From Laceyella putida (GTDB lineage: Bacteria > Bacillota > Bacilli > Thermoactinomycetales > Thermoactinomycetaceae): 64,000 nt of DNA. Shown here piece after piece: positions 7,558-17,192 of this stretch (positions are counted from its first letter, which is position 1; each line of letters opens with the position of its first letter). The translations under genes and the position numbers were made by a program. The stretch spans positions 5,451 to 69,450 of the forward strand of contig NZ_JBHTBW010000052.1 in the NCBI RefSeq assembly GCF_042665195.1, written 5' to 3'. The notes beneath the pieces are model-generated. The model worked only from the letters and a program-made list of their open reading frames with translations. It was not told the DNA's origin and searched no databases.

Positions 7558-8754
7558 CTATTTTCCGCCCTTGGCTTGATAATCGCGCACCGTAATTTTC
7601 ACATCCACGTTCACTGTCGCGCGGCTAAACTCTTTGTCCCAATCTTTTTTTACTTTTTGCCATACTCGCGGATATTGGATTCTGAGCTGGTCCCCAAAAC
7701 CGGCAACATCAACTTTGTACTGCTTTTGGATTTTTTTCAGCGTTTGGCCTGTGAGTCGCTTTACTTCTTGTTGTGTGGCTTTTTCCACTCTTTTTAAGAA
7801 CTGGTTGTCAAAAGCGTTACCGGCAGGGATCCAGTCTTCGTACAAACTCCCTTCTGATTCAATGTCCACGTCAAAGGAGATTTTTTCTCCTTGCACATGC
7901 GGTTGGATTTTGCTTGAGATGAACTGGGCCTCATAAACCATGAGACGATGGGTTTGTTCGTCGAACCCTTTCACTAAGTCTCCCTTTCCCCGTCCGGTCA
8001 GCCAGTTGAGGCCTTTCAATTCCTGCTCGTTCAGGAACCCGATCAACCTTTTGGTACTGCCCTTGATGACGGCACCTCCTTCAAATTTTACCTTTTTATC
8101 TTTGACAATGGCTGTTTGCAGAAGAAAACTGGAGTTTGCCGACAGCTTGCTCGATACTTTTGCTAAAGTCACGGCGGGTAACAGTCTAGCTGTTTTCTTT
8201 TCATGATCTACGATTCCGATCAGGTGAAATGCCGGTATTTCTCCTGGATCCGCAACTTCTAACGTCTCGCTGGCACGCCCCTTGGCGATGAGCACGATCG
8301 GGCTTAATCTGACTTCATAGCCGCGGAGAAAACGATTGGTCAAGTGCTGCATATTCATATTTCGTGCAAGTTCCTCGCCGATCACAAGCACTTTCGCGTG
8401 CTCCCCAAAAGCGAGACGGTCATCTGTAAGCATCAATTCCCGGATGCTTTCAGGTATGGAGTCTCCGGTGGCAGAGCTGTTTATATAAGGTTTCGCTTGG
8501 CCTCCTCCGCCTTTCTCTGCTCCTCCCGCAAATGGTTTGGCAACAACCCTTTGCATTGTCGTGGTGATGACATGCTTCGTGCGCTCCCCGGGGACGACTT
8601 CCTCCGTTTCATCTTCAGGCCCCTCTTCACTTGCTTTATCCAAAGCGATGCCTACGATAAACCCTAAATCCTCGATTTCTCTTTTGTCCCAGCATCCCCC
8701 CGTAAAGAGGAGGAATGCCAGAAACAAAAATAGCATCTTAGGATACCGGATCAT
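7558..8754 (-). CDS. gerKC: Ger(x)C-family spore germination lipoprotein (germinant receptor C subunit)
   Basis: 398 residues with a lipoprotein signal ending in LLFTGGC and the CWDKREIEDLGFIVGIALD start typical of Ger(x)C proteins. The C-terminus (VDVAGFGDQLRIQYPRVW) is the usual family ending. GGGGG precedes the ATG; the gene overlaps the permease-type subunit by 17 bases. It would sit on the outer face of the spore inner membrane with the A and B subunits. Last gene of the operon; the symbol reflects the family, not proven orthology. Confidence 0.9.
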   Translation of the reverse strand: MIRYPKMLFLFLAFLLFTGGCWDKREIEDLGFIVGIALDKASEEGPEDETEEVVPGERTKHVITTTMQRVVAKPFAGGAEKGGGGQAKPYINSSATGDSIPESIRELMLTDDRLAFGEHAKVLVIGEELARNMNMQHLTNRFLRGYEVRLSPIVLIAKGRASETLEVADPGEIPAFHLIGIVDHEKKTARLLPAVTLAKVSSKLSANSSFLLQTAIVKDKKVKFEGGAVIKGSTKRLIGFLNEQELKGLNWLTGRGKGDLVKGFDEQTHRLMVYEAQFISSKIQPHVQGEKISFDVDIESEGSLYEDWIPAGNAFDNQFLKRVEKATQQEVKRLTGQTLKKIQKQYKVDVAGFGDQLRIQYPRVWQKVKKDWDKEFSRATVNVDVKITVRDYQAKGGK

Positions 8755-10003
8755 GCTTTTTCCCCCTTAGTATGGCGACGAACATCAGGACTGGCACGAT
8801 CACAATGACCAGAAACAATTGAAGGTAACCGATCCAGTCCCCCAACTTAAATAAGTCATTGAGATTTTTCGGGGTCATGGCGATGATGTAGATCACCGGC
8901 AGCAAGGCATATTTAAATAACTGGTCCTGTTTTTTAAACAGTTGGGCCAACCCGAGGGCGGCAAAATAGTGAGCCCCGACAAAGGTTGTAAAAAGCTCCA
9001 TGATCCAGATGGCCAGGAGAAACGTTTCATAACGTTCAAAAACGATGCCAGTCACTTCAAACGACCTGAACAGAGTGACGGTTGGCCATGAGTATGTCGT
9101 TACATCATCCACACCAAATGATCCCACCACGATCGCCACGATGAAGGTATAAATTAAAGTTGGAGTCAGCGTGCCTACCAGAATGGCTTGAACGGCTTTG
9201 TTCGGTTCTTTCATATATGCGGCCAACAGCAGCATGATTTCAAAGCCTATATACGACAATGAAGTTACACTCAGCCCTTTGAGCACTGGTGAAATACCCA
9301 AGCCCATCACCGGGCGCAAGTTATTGAATTCGAAAACGTCAAAGCTTAAAGCGAGAAGGACGAAAAAAATGATGACAGTAATCGGCAACAAAAGTGCAAA
9401 GAGGCGGACAATCGAGTTGATTCCGGCGGTAATCAGATATATGCCAACAAACATGAATGTGAGAATGGTCACTTCCCTTGGCGTTCGCGGGAGCAAAAAC
9501 AGTTTGGTTACTTCAGACATGCCGCGGGCTTCAAGCCCGGCAATCAATGTAAAGTAAATCACCATGATGAGATTAAACAGCCCGCCTAACCACTTTCCCG
9601 TGATCTCCTGGCTGAATTGATAGAATGTTTTTCCCGGAAAGCGCTGGCACAATTTAGCGATCATGATCCCAATAATCATCGCAATGCCCCCACCAAGCAG
9701 GGTAGAAATCCATCCGTCCGCTGTTCCTGCTTTCTCGGTAACCCCTCTTGGCAAACTCAGAATGCCTAACCCAAGAATAAAGGAGGTTATGGCTACAGCA
9801 GCTTGTATCGTGTTTATGCGGTCTTGCGGGCGGGTAATCAACGGATGTACACTTCCTTTAACATGAATTATGGCTACGGCTCTTGGCAGTGACAGAATCC
9901 CCATTCCGATCGGGAATGAGGAGACGGCAACAGCCGCTTGCGAAGTCGTCATACGGTTTTCCGACGGGTAATCAACCTGGAGAAACCTTTTTTTGAGAGT
10001 CAT
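8738..10003 (-). CDS. gerKB: GerAB-type germination permease subunit with an N-terminal duplication
   Basis: 421 residues, about 50 more than usual for this APC-like family. The extra length is a 45-residue in-frame duplication: residues 17-44 (TTSQAAVAVSSF...GILSLPRAVA) and 62-89 (NTIQAAVAITSF...GILSLPRGVT) both look like the first membrane helix of the family. The DNA of both copies shares ttgattacccg at the start of the unit. The ATG overlaps the upstream gerKA stop as ATGA, so the long form is the translated one. About eleven hydrophobic helices follow. An extra helix could invert the topology or disable the subunit. Confidence 0.88.
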   Translation of the reverse strand: MTLKKRFLQVDYPSENRMTTSQAAVAVSSFPIGMGILSLPRAVAIIHVKGSVHPLITRPQDRINTIQAAVAITSFILGLGILSLPRGVTEKAGTADGWISTLLGGGIAMIIGIMIAKLCQRFPGKTFYQFSQEITGKWLGGLFNLIMVIYFTLIAGLEARGMSEVTKLFLLPRTPREVTILTFMFVGIYLITAGINSIVRLFALLLPITVIIFFVLLALSFDVFEFNNLRPVMGLGISPVLKGLSVTSLSYIGFEIMLLLAAYMKEPNKAVQAILVGTLTPTLIYTFIVAIVVGSFGVDDVTTYSWPTVTLFRSFEVTGIVFERYETFLLAIWIMELFTTFVGAHYFAALGLAQLFKKQDQLFKYALLPVIYIIAMTPKNLNDLFKLGDWIGYLQLFLVIVIVPVLMFVAILRGKKHDPVS

Positions 10004-11568
10004 TTTTGGCGCACTTTATCCTGTGGATGCATCATCTTCGGACGCTGTTTCATCTTCGAAATCGGCAGTCGGATAATGAAATCTTTCCAGTCGCTTAAGC
10101 GGTAGGGGACTGCCGGAGATACATAAGGAACACCGAAGCTTTTCAGCTTCACAAAATGGATGGCGATCATCAGGAAAAAGAGGATCACCCCATATATGCC
10201 CAACACCCCTGCACAGATCATGCCGGCAAAACGCAGCATTCTCAGAGCGATTCCCGCTTCATACATCGGGATGGCGAAGGAGGAGATCGCCGTGATTGCC
10301 ACGATGATAACCTTTATCGGACTGACAACTCCCGCCCTTACAGCGGCTTCGCCAATCACCAGCCCGCCGACGAGCCCGACCGTTTGGCCCACCGGCCTGG
10401 GCAGACGCAGTCCGGCTTCCCGTAAAATCTCAATCGCTGTTTCCATAAGCAAAGCTTCAATTAAAGCGGGAAACGGAACTCCCTCCCGCGTGCCTGCGAT
10501 GGCAAGGGCCAGTTTGGTAGGAATCAATCCCTGATGATAAGAAAGGAAAGCGACATAGAGGGCCGGAAGGAACAGGGAAAAAAAGGCTGCCACAAATCGC
10601 ATCGTCCGGAGCAGCGTACTCGGAAGCCAGCGCGAATAATAATCCTCCGGGGATTGCAAGAGCATAAAAAACGTGAGCGGTACAATAAGCGCAAAAGGCG
10701 TCCCGTCCAGTAAGATGGCCACCCGCCCTTCTAGGAGTGCACTCATGACACGGTCCGGGCGTTCCGTACTCTGGACTTGCGGAAACGGACTCAGATAATT
10801 GTCTTCAATCAAATGCTCAATGTATCCGGATTCTGGTACATCATCGATGTCGATGCGCTCGATGCGGCTTTTCACCTCTTGAACCAGATCCGGGTTCGCA
10901 ATTCCGTCCATATAAGCGATGATCAATTTTTTCTTCGTGCGCCGCCCCACCTCATAAGGGACGATGGTCAACTCGGAAGCGGGAAGCCCGCGCCGCAAAA
11001 GCGAAATATTGTCGACTAATGTTTCATTAAAGCCGAGCCTTGGCCCGCGTACTAACGATTCTGTAATCGGTTCCTCCATATTACGGGATTTCCAGGACTG
11101 TGTTCCCAGGATGAAAACCTCAGATACCCCATCGACGAAAAACGCTGTAGATCCTGTCAATACCTCTTTCACTACATCTTTTAAGCTGTAAACTTCCTTT
11201 ATTTTGCTGACAGGCAGAACATGATCTTTCAAAAAGTCCGTGATATTTCCGGGCAGTTGTTTCGCAGGATAGGACTCTGTAACATCAAGCGTGAGTGATT
11301 TTATAATCTTGTCGATCAGGTCGTGATCTGTCAATCCATCGATAAAAACCACCGCAGCCTGAAGATCGGTGGATCCCAGTTTAAACTGCCGAAATATGAC
11401 ATCCGGATTGTGGCCGATCTCATTTTTGACGAGTACAAGATTAGAGGTTAAGAGGTTAAATCACTTGTAAGTTCAGTGGTCGGCATTTTGGTTGGACATG
11501 AACTTTTGTGGAGATGATTTCGCTTTTTCCTGTTTCCCAATCTTATTTAATTTCCTGCGTCTAAACAT
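10000..11568 (-). pseudogene. gerKA: GerA-family germinant receptor A subunit, interrupted by two in-frame TGA codons
   Basis: From ATG 11568 (ribosome binding site GGAAGAG) the same frame runs to TGA 10002-10000 and would encode about 520 residues, the family norm, but codons 32 (11475-11473) and 36 (11463-11461) are TGA. Residues after them read as authentic GerA protein (EIGHNPDVIFRQFKLGSTDLQAAVVFIDG), and the membrane half (PFALIVPLTFFMLLQSPEDYY, ISSFAIPMYEAGIALRMLRF) is intact. The remaining open frame is 10000-11352 with a GTG start, 450 residues. Either the gene is dead or translation starts internally. A direct repeat gaggttaa lies next to the stops. Confidence 0.85.
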
Positions 11569-11582
11569 CGACACTCTTCCTT

Positions 11583-11696
11583 TCAAGTGCGAATCCAGTT
11601 GGCTAATTTTTTAATGACATACGGGATGAGAAAAGCGAAAAACGCCCCTAAGAAAACATCCCAATCAGGCAGGTAGGAAACGATTGCTTGCCACAT
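11583..11696 (-). CDS. 37-aa membrane peptide at the head of the ger operon
   Basis: ATG 11696 lies 6 bases after AGGTGA. The peptide (MWQAIVSYLPDWDVFLGAFF, then AFLIPYVIKKLANWIRT) has one hydrophobic segment and a basic tail. It ends 14 bases before the gerKA start with its own ribosome binding site in between, so it looks like the first gene of the operon. Some ger operons carry a small D subunit, usually larger with two helices; whether this is a reduced version is unknown. Confidence 0.6.
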   Translation of the reverse strand: MWQAIVSYLPDWDVFLGAFFAFLIPYVIKKLANWIRT

Positions 11697-11863
11697 ATGA
11701 ATCACCTGATGTTAATATGTGCATTTGAAAAAATCTCATGCAGAAAGAGGGGTTAATATGCGGAATATAAGAAACATCGTGATTATGTTTACCTGGAATC
11801 CTTTTTCTTAGCTTGATGGCGACGGTCTTACTGATTGAATATTCCCTTTATTTTTGTTATGGT

Positions 11864-11882
11864 TTACTTACCGGTAGGTAAT
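11864..11882. promoter_or_regulatory. Near-palindrome, probable TetR operator
   Basis: ttacttaccggtaggtaa is palindromic except for two mismatches and is centred on TACCGGTA. It lies 15 bases before the TetR-family gene and next to its ribosome binding site, as expected for autorepression. Confidence 0.55.
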
Positions 11883-11896
11883 TGGGAAGGTGTTGA

Positions 11897-12490
11897 ATGA
11901 TGAATCAATCAACAAGAGAAAAAATCGAAAAAATAGCACTTAGACTTTTTGCTATGAATGGTTATGAAGCAACTACGATGAATCAAATTGCCGAGCAAGT
12001 TGGCATCACTAAGCCTGCCATCTATGTTTATTTCAAGGGAAAGGAGGAATTATACCTAGCTATCCTTGAAAAATGCATTATCCAGTATCGTCAGTTTATG
12101 GATCAAATCATCAATGAAGCAAAAAAACTAGAGTTTCAAGATCAGCTATTTTATATTTTCCGACAATATATTCTCTTTTTTGCAAAAAATACGGAGATTT
12201 CCGCGTTTTGGAACCGTGTAATGTTGTTTCCACCTGTGCCACTAAAAGAACGAATCTTTCAAGATCTTTCCCAAATGGAATTAGGCTATTCAAGTAAGTT
12301 GCGTGCCATCTTTGAGCAGGGGATCCGTGCAGGAAAAATTCGAAACACTCCCTTGGAAGAGATCGATTTTTCTTTCCGATGTGTAAGAGCTGGATTGCTT
12401 ATGGCTTTTCTCTTAAATCCTGGCTTCGAAGAGCAAAAAATCGAAAGGGTATGGAAGGATTATTGGTTTGGAATCAGCGTGGATTCCTAA
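11897..12490 (+). CDS. TetR-family transcriptional regulator
   Basis: 197 residues. The N-terminal ALRLFAMNGYEATTMNQIAE and VGITKPAIYVYFKGKEELY form the canonical TetR helix-turn-helix; the C-terminal half is the helical ligand domain. A GGAAGG site precedes the ATG at 11897 (ATG 11900 is an alternative). The next gene, an acyltransferase-like C45 protein, begins 66 bases downstream, so the two may share a transcript. An operator-like palindrome lies just upstream. Confidence 0.9.
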   Translation: MMNQSTREKIEKIALRLFAMNGYEATTMNQIAEQVGITKPAIYVYFKGKEELYLAILEKCIIQYRQFMDQIINEAKKLEFQDQLFYIFRQYILFFAKNTEISAFWNRVMLFPPVPLKERIFQDLSQMELGYSSKLRAIFEQGIRAGKIRNTPLEEIDFSFRCVRAGLLMAFLLNPGFEEQKIERVWKDYWFGISVDS

Positions 12491-12556
12491 GACAAGTAGT
12501 AGTGAACGGGACCGAAGAAGGTATCCACAAAAACAGCACGAAAGGTAGGGCTTCTA

Positions 12557-13624
12557 GTGGAAGAAACGAAATCATTACCTGTCGTGGAGTGTTATGGAAC
12601 TCCATACGAGATCGGAATGCAAATAGGAAATGCTTGTAAAGGGGAGATTTTGTTTTCTCTAGAGGATTCACTTAGTATTTTAGCAAGAGGATATCAAACA
12701 GAGATTGATCATGTCATTGCTGAAGCATCTAAATTTATTCCCGCCACACAAGCCTATGATCCCGAACTGATTCAACAGCTCCAAGGACAAGCAGACGCAC
12801 TGGGCATTTCCTTTCAGCGAATGTTCGCACTTCGCACAATATTAGAATTATCTTTTTATTATAGAAATATTCTAGGTCTTTGCACTTCGTTTGCAGCCAG
12901 CGGCAAAGTGACGGCTGACGGAAAAACGATTTTGGGACAAAACATTGATTGGTACCCCAGGTACTCGATGTATTTGTTAAAAATCCATCATCGAAGTGGC
13001 ATCAGGCAGCTTGCCTTGTCTTTAGGAGGGATTGTGGAATATACCTTAAGCTCGGCTGGATTCGGAATGTGTGCCAACTCTCTTTTTACGGAAACAGGCA
13101 CCTATCGGTTTAATATCCCCTTGGCCTGCTATCTTCCAAAAGTGATGAGGCAATTTTCCTTTAAGGACGCAGTTGATTTGTTGCAACAAATGGCAAGAGG
13201 AGTTGGATATTATCATCTGGCTAGCGCGAGCGGAGAAATGGTTGGTATCGAAAGTGTATTTGATGATGTTGAAATGATCGAACCACACCATGATTTATTG
13301 TTTCATACCAATTGTTATTGTACCGAGCGGTTTCAAGCCCACGATATGGCTGCTACGATTTTGCCAGATAGTTTAAAACGAAGGGAAAGAATGCAACATT
13401 TGCTGGGACAACACGCGGGATCCATCACGCCCGAGACGATGATGAAGATTTTGTCCGACCACCAAGATTATCCCGTAAGCATCTGCAGACATCCTGATCC
13501 CCATAAAACAGCGATTTGGGAAATGCAAACGCTAGCCTCGTTCATCATGGTTCCAGAAGAAGGAATAATGTATATAGCCAATGGCAATCCCTGTTCCAAC
13601 GAGTTTTTAATCTATTCGATATAA
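12557..13624 (+). CDS. C45-family protein (acyl-CoA:6-aminopenicillanate acyltransferase-like)
   Basis: 355 residues, GTG start. The conserved block around C109 (LGLCTSFAASG, then ADGKTILGQNIDWYP) is the autocatalytic Ntn-hydrolase site of the peptidase C45 family, in which the precursor self-cleaves before this cysteine. HTNCYCTERF and the late TLASFIMVPEEGIMYIANGNP also match the family. Members make or break amide bonds; beta-lactam substrates should not be assumed. It follows the TetR gene and may be controlled by it. Confidence 0.85.
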   Translation: MEETKSLPVVECYGTPYEIGMQIGNACKGEILFSLEDSLSILARGYQTEIDHVIAEASKFIPATQAYDPELIQQLQGQADALGISFQRMFALRTILELSFYYRNILGLCTSFAASGKVTADGKTILGQNIDWYPRYSMYLLKIHHRSGIRQLALSLGGIVEYTLSSAGFGMCANSLFTETGTYRFNIPLACYLPKVMRQFSFKDAVDLLQQMARGVGYYHLASASGEMVGIESVFDDVEMIEPHHDLLFHTNCYCTERFQAHDMAATILPDSLKRRERMQHLLGQHAGSITPETMMKILSDHQDYPVSICRHPDPHKTAIWEMQTLASFIMVPEEGIMYIANGNPCSNEFLIYSI

Positions 13625-13627
13625 AAA

Positions 13628-13661
13628 TGCCTTTGCAATATGTCATTGTAGGCTTTTTTGC
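13628..13661 (+). terminator. Terminator after the C45 gene
   Basis: An interrupted stem (gcct...caat / attg...aggc) is followed by six T, starting a few bases after the stop codon. Confidence 0.6.
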
Positions 13662-13862
13662 TTAAGAATCCTGAAGCCATTTCAACTCTTATACGAATAC
13701 AGGGGGGTAACGCGTCCCAGTCACAGGATTCGTTTTTTGTGTATTGAACGTTTTAAGTAAGCTAGTGGGTACCTGAACTAGGCCAATACCCCGGCTTATT
13801 TTTTTATCTTTCCACTAACGGCAAGTTACGCCGTGGGCAGCTCGCCCTTTTCCATCTGGAAA

Positions 13863-13898
13863 ACAAAGCACTTACCATTGTACCGGCAAGTGCTTTGT
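13863..13898 (-). terminator. Hairpin after the DUF2238 gene
   Basis: Arms acaaagcactt and aagtgctttgt, with partly paired inner bases, lie 4 bases beyond the stop of the minus-strand gene at 13902. A short T-run follows on the minus strand. Confidence 0.65.
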
Positions 13899-13901
13899 CG
13901 A

Positions 13902-14522
13902 TTAGAGAGATTCGTTATTCCCTTTGTTCATTTGTCTATCATGCATGCGGCTAAACAAGGCTAAGGATAATACAGCCCCGATGAGTGCACATGTCATATC
14001 CCATTGGGGATCCCAGACATCGCCTTGCGTGCCGAGAAAAGCATCCACTTGCGCGCCGCCGACCAAAGCGCTAAAAAATTCAAGCAGCTCATATGCCGCG
14101 CTGAAAGCCAAGCAGACACACACCACCAGAAATGCGAGCCAACGCCGATGCAACACGATTTGTCTGCGAATAAAGATTTCGCGGGCAAAGATGGCCGGCG
14201 CCAAGCCTTGAATGACATGGGCAAAGCGGTCATAATAGTTGCGGTCTAACTGGAATTGATCGCGAATGGTGTTGAACAGAGGCATCTCCGCGTATGTGTA
14301 GTGCCCGCCGATAAAGATGACAATGGACCAGAATAAGATTAGAAGATAAGTGAGGTGTGTAAGGGGGAAACGCGGATACATATAAATCAGTACAGCAATA
14401 AAGATGGTTGAAGGGGCAACCTCAAGAAACCAGGTGAACCGCTCGAGCGGTTCGATCGCTGACCAGATGAAAACGATGAGTCCGATAAGTAAATAGATAA
14501 GATGCCGGTGACTATCGTTCAT
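13902..14522 (-). CDS. DUF2238 (YjdF-type) integral membrane protein
   Basis: 206 residues with about six hydrophobic helices. Family landmarks are visible: GGHYTYAEMPLF, DRNYYDRFAHVIQGLAPAI, RE, AFSAAYELLEF and FLGTQGDVWDPQWDM. Family function is unknown; the conserved acidic and histidine residues within helices hint at metal or lipid chemistry, but that is speculation. Monocistronic, with its own terminator. Confidence 0.85.
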   Translation of the reverse strand: MNDSHRHLIYLLIGLIVFIWSAIEPLERFTWFLEVAPSTIFIAVLIYMYPRFPLTHLTYLLILFWSIVIFIGGHYTYAEMPLFNTIRDQFQLDRNYYDRFAHVIQGLAPAIFAREIFIRRQIVLHRRWLAFLVVCVCLAFSAAYELLEFFSALVGGAQVDAFLGTQGDVWDPQWDMTCALIGAVLSLALFSRMHDRQMNKGNNESL

Positions 14523-14735
14523 GATGACTCCTTTCAGAACGAAATGATTAGTCGATTAATTAGATTTTATCACACATTTCGCGTTCTAAGAAGAGAGCAT
14601 CCGGCTATTTTGCCGCCATTTGCCCTGGGGGAACAGATCAACAAAAAGTCAATCAACCGGTGAAAAACGGGTAAGGGTTGGTAAACTTTTTGTAGCTAGC
14701 GCAACACGACAGATTCCATTTATTGGGTCAATTAG

Positions 14736-14846
14736 ATGAGTTTGAAAAGGTACATAACACGATTGGTTATGTCGATGGTCGCTGTACTGTTGGTCATCGG
14801 TGGCACACCGGTTAGCGCCAAGTCACCGGATGCAAAGTCAACATAA
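14736..14846 (+). CDS. 36-aa peptide with a signal sequence
   Basis: ATG 14736 to TAA 14846. The peptide has basic residues (MSLKRYITR), a hydrophobic core (LVMSMVAVLLVIGG) and a signal-peptidase-like TPVSAKS site, leaving a very short mature tail AKSPDAKST. This resembles exported signalling peptides such as Phr precursors, but no Rap gene is adjacent. The ribosome binding site is weak (GGGTCA). A strong terminator directly follows the stop, which supports a real transcript. Confidence 0.45.
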   Translation: MSLKRYITRLVMSMVAVLLVIGGTPVSAKSPDAKST

Positions 14847-14892
14847 CAAACAAACCGGTCACCCCTTAGCGTGCAGGGTACCGGTTTGTTTG
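14847..14892. terminator. Convergent terminator
   Basis: Arms caaacaaaccggt and accggtttgtttg are exact complements around a 20-base loop. It starts right after the small ORF stop and lies 11 bases from the end of the minus-strand transporter gene, so it likely serves both. Confidence 0.8.
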
Positions 14893-14902
14893 TGTCTGGG
14901 AG

Positions 14903-16228
14903 CTATTCAGATTGCTCGCGCATTTCATCGTCGAGCTCGGCTTCGATGCGGGAGACCTTAGAAGACTCAGCCATACGCCAGTAGACGATGAAGCTCACGG
15001 CAATACAGGCAGCTACGTAGTAGTAGAAGAGTGACTCGAAGCCAATGCTCTTGCACCATAACGCGATGAACTCCGCCGTCCCGCCGAACACCGCCACGGT
15101 GACTCCGTAAGGGAAACCCACGCCAAGGGCACGGACTTCTGTTGGGAAGAGCTCGGCTTTCACGATTGCATTAATGGAAGTGTAACCAGTGACAACGATG
15201 AGACCCGCCATCATGAGCAAGAAAGCGCCGATAGGGTTTTTCGTCTGTTCCAAGATAAGGAACAGTGGCACCGTCAACAACGTTCCGAGGATACCGAAAC
15301 TAATCAATAGCGGGCGCCGTCCAATCCGGTCGGACAGCATGCCGGCGAGAGGTTGAAGTACGACGAATACCAGCAGGGCAACAAAGTTGATCCAGCTGAC
15401 GACCTCCGTGGGGAGTCCCACCGTATTCACCATGAACTTTTGTAAGTACGTTGTGTAGGTATAGAAGGCAACAGTTCCGCCGAGCGTAAGTCCGACTACT
15501 GTCAGCACCGCCTTGGGGTGCTTCATCAGAGCTCGAATTGTCCCAGCGCTAGCCCGGCTTTCAGAACCCATTTTTGAGAACTGCTCTGATTCGTCCATCG
15601 TGCGGCGCAGCCACAATACAGCCAATGCCCCCATTGCTCCGATAACGAAGGGAATACGCCAGCCCCAGGACTTCATATCGGGTTCACTGAGTATTTGTTG
15701 GAGGATGATCTGAACACCCAGTGCCACCAGCTGTCCGGCAATGAGCGTGACGTACTGGAAGCTCGAATAGAAGCCGCGGCGGCCGCTGCTGGCCATTTCG
15801 GACAGGTACGTTGCCGAAGTTCCATATTCTCCACCTAGCGACAACCCTTGGAGAAGGCGTGCGATAACCAGAATAATGGGAGCCAACACGCCAATGGTTC
15901 CATAACCAGGTGTGCAGGCAATAATCAGAGAACCACCGGCCATGACGGAGATGGAAAGCGTCAGCGCGGCACGACGGCCATGACGATCGGCGTATCGGCC
16001 CAACAGCAGGCTCCCTATCGGGCGCATCAGGAAGCCGACGGCGAAGATCGCCGCTGTGTTAAGCAGTTGGCTTGTCGGGTCTCCCTTGGGGAAGAACTCG
16101 GCCGAGAAATACACCGCGAAAGCAGTATAGACGTACCAGTCGTACCATTCAATTAGATTTCCAACCGATCCTTTGAAGATGTTGCCTGCGATGCGTCGCT
16201 TCTTTAAGCGCTCGATGGATTGAGACAT
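14903..16228 (-). CDS. MHS-family MFS transporter (metabolite:H+ symporter, KgtP/ShiA/ProP type)
   Basis: 441 residues with twelve predicted helices. Signatures: GNLIEWYDWYVYTAFAVYFS at the first helix, GRYADRHGRRAAL in the 2-3 loop and RLLQGLSLGGEYG, which is characteristic of the MHS family. These carry dicarboxylates, shikimate, citrate or betaines with protons. GAGGAGG precedes the ATG. It stands alone, so the substrate cannot be read from context; alpha-ketoglutarate is one candidate. Confidence 0.88.
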   Translation of the reverse strand: MSQSIERLKKRRIAGNIFKGSVGNLIEWYDWYVYTAFAVYFSAEFFPKGDPTSQLLNTAAIFAVGFLMRPIGSLLLGRYADRHGRRAALTLSISVMAGGSLIIACTPGYGTIGVLAPIILVIARLLQGLSLGGEYGTSATYLSEMASSGRRGFYSSFQYVTLIAGQLVALGVQIILQQILSEPDMKSWGWRIPFVIGAMGALAVLWLRRTMDESEQFSKMGSESRASAGTIRALMKHPKAVLTVVGLTLGGTVAFYTYTTYLQKFMVNTVGLPTEVVSWINFVALLVFVVLQPLAGMLSDRIGRRPLLISFGILGTLLTVPLFLILEQTKNPIGAFLLMMAGLIVVTGYTSINAIVKAELFPTEVRALGVGFPYGVTVAVFGGTAEFIALWCKSIGFESLFYYYVAACIAVSFIVYWRMAESSKVSRIEAELDDEMREQSE

Positions 16229-17192
16229 TGTTACATCCTCCTCTTGAAGTACTGGTTTGAACGCTTCTTTATTGGCCTCGTCAACACTCAGATGCTTTGA
16301 TAACTATCAGAAACACTATTTCTTTTCAAAGAATATCATTTATCATTCAGTAACGACAGTTTAGAATTGATAGTTGTACCGGTATTTGGGAGTTGTTGCA
16401 TAAAACTAACGGACATTTTAACATCTTCGAGGAGGAAAGAGGCGCAAAAACAGAAATCGGGCTCCTGACGCATTTGGCCCATTTCGCCGTTAAAAAGAGT
16501 AGTGAGAATAGATATTCTTGGAACAGATCAAGTCAAAAACACACGAATCGTTCTGATAACATCCAACAATCATATATGGGGTGGAGGGAGCATCGACCGA
16601 TTTTGCTGACATTTGCCCAATAAATGAAAAAAATGACTTGAGGCGTTACTTAGGAAACTCAAGTCATTTCGTGTTTATACAGGGTATTCAGTAATTACAA
16701 ATAGCATGAATGGCGATAAATGATCTACACCCAGTCATCATATGCTATTAATAAATTTTTTCGTTTCATTTCTCAATACTATAGTTAACTTTATCTATTG
16801 AGACGCGAAAGAAAGATGCTGATCAAGTATGAAAACAGCATCATCGATTTATACTTATATACTCAACGTAACAAAATATTTGTTTTGTAACGGTATATGT
16901 GGGTGTTTCAGGGCGGAAAAGCGGCCTTCTGGCCGCCTGCTTCTCCTTTTTTATCTAAATACAGAAACGACTACCTACACGTTAAGCAATCGATTGTTTA
17001 TTTTATTTGATCATTCGATCCCTTCCGTTGCCGAGCATTCAGATGGTACACTCAACAAGAGGTACGAGATCGATCCTATGAAGAATTGTACGCTTAGACA
17101 TAATCCCCTGTACGTTAAGAACAGAAAAACAGCCCACTGCAAGAACAGTGAGCTTGTTCAACATATCAACATCAACAGTTTGTTTAAAGAGC
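16229..17192. other. Long non-coding stretch with two hairpins
   Basis: No convincing gene. It contains the hairpin at 16631-16669 and a short GC stem gcggcc/ggccgc at 16921-16936 with a T-rich tail on the plus strand. Open frames here (such as 16393-16623) lack ribosome binding sites and protein-like composition. Confidence 0.5.
16631..16669. terminator. Orphan hairpin
   Basis: Arms aaatgacttgag and ctcaagtcattt are exact complements around a 15-base loop, flanked by A and T stretches. No gene ends nearby, so it may be the remnant of a lost gene. Confidence 0.5.
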
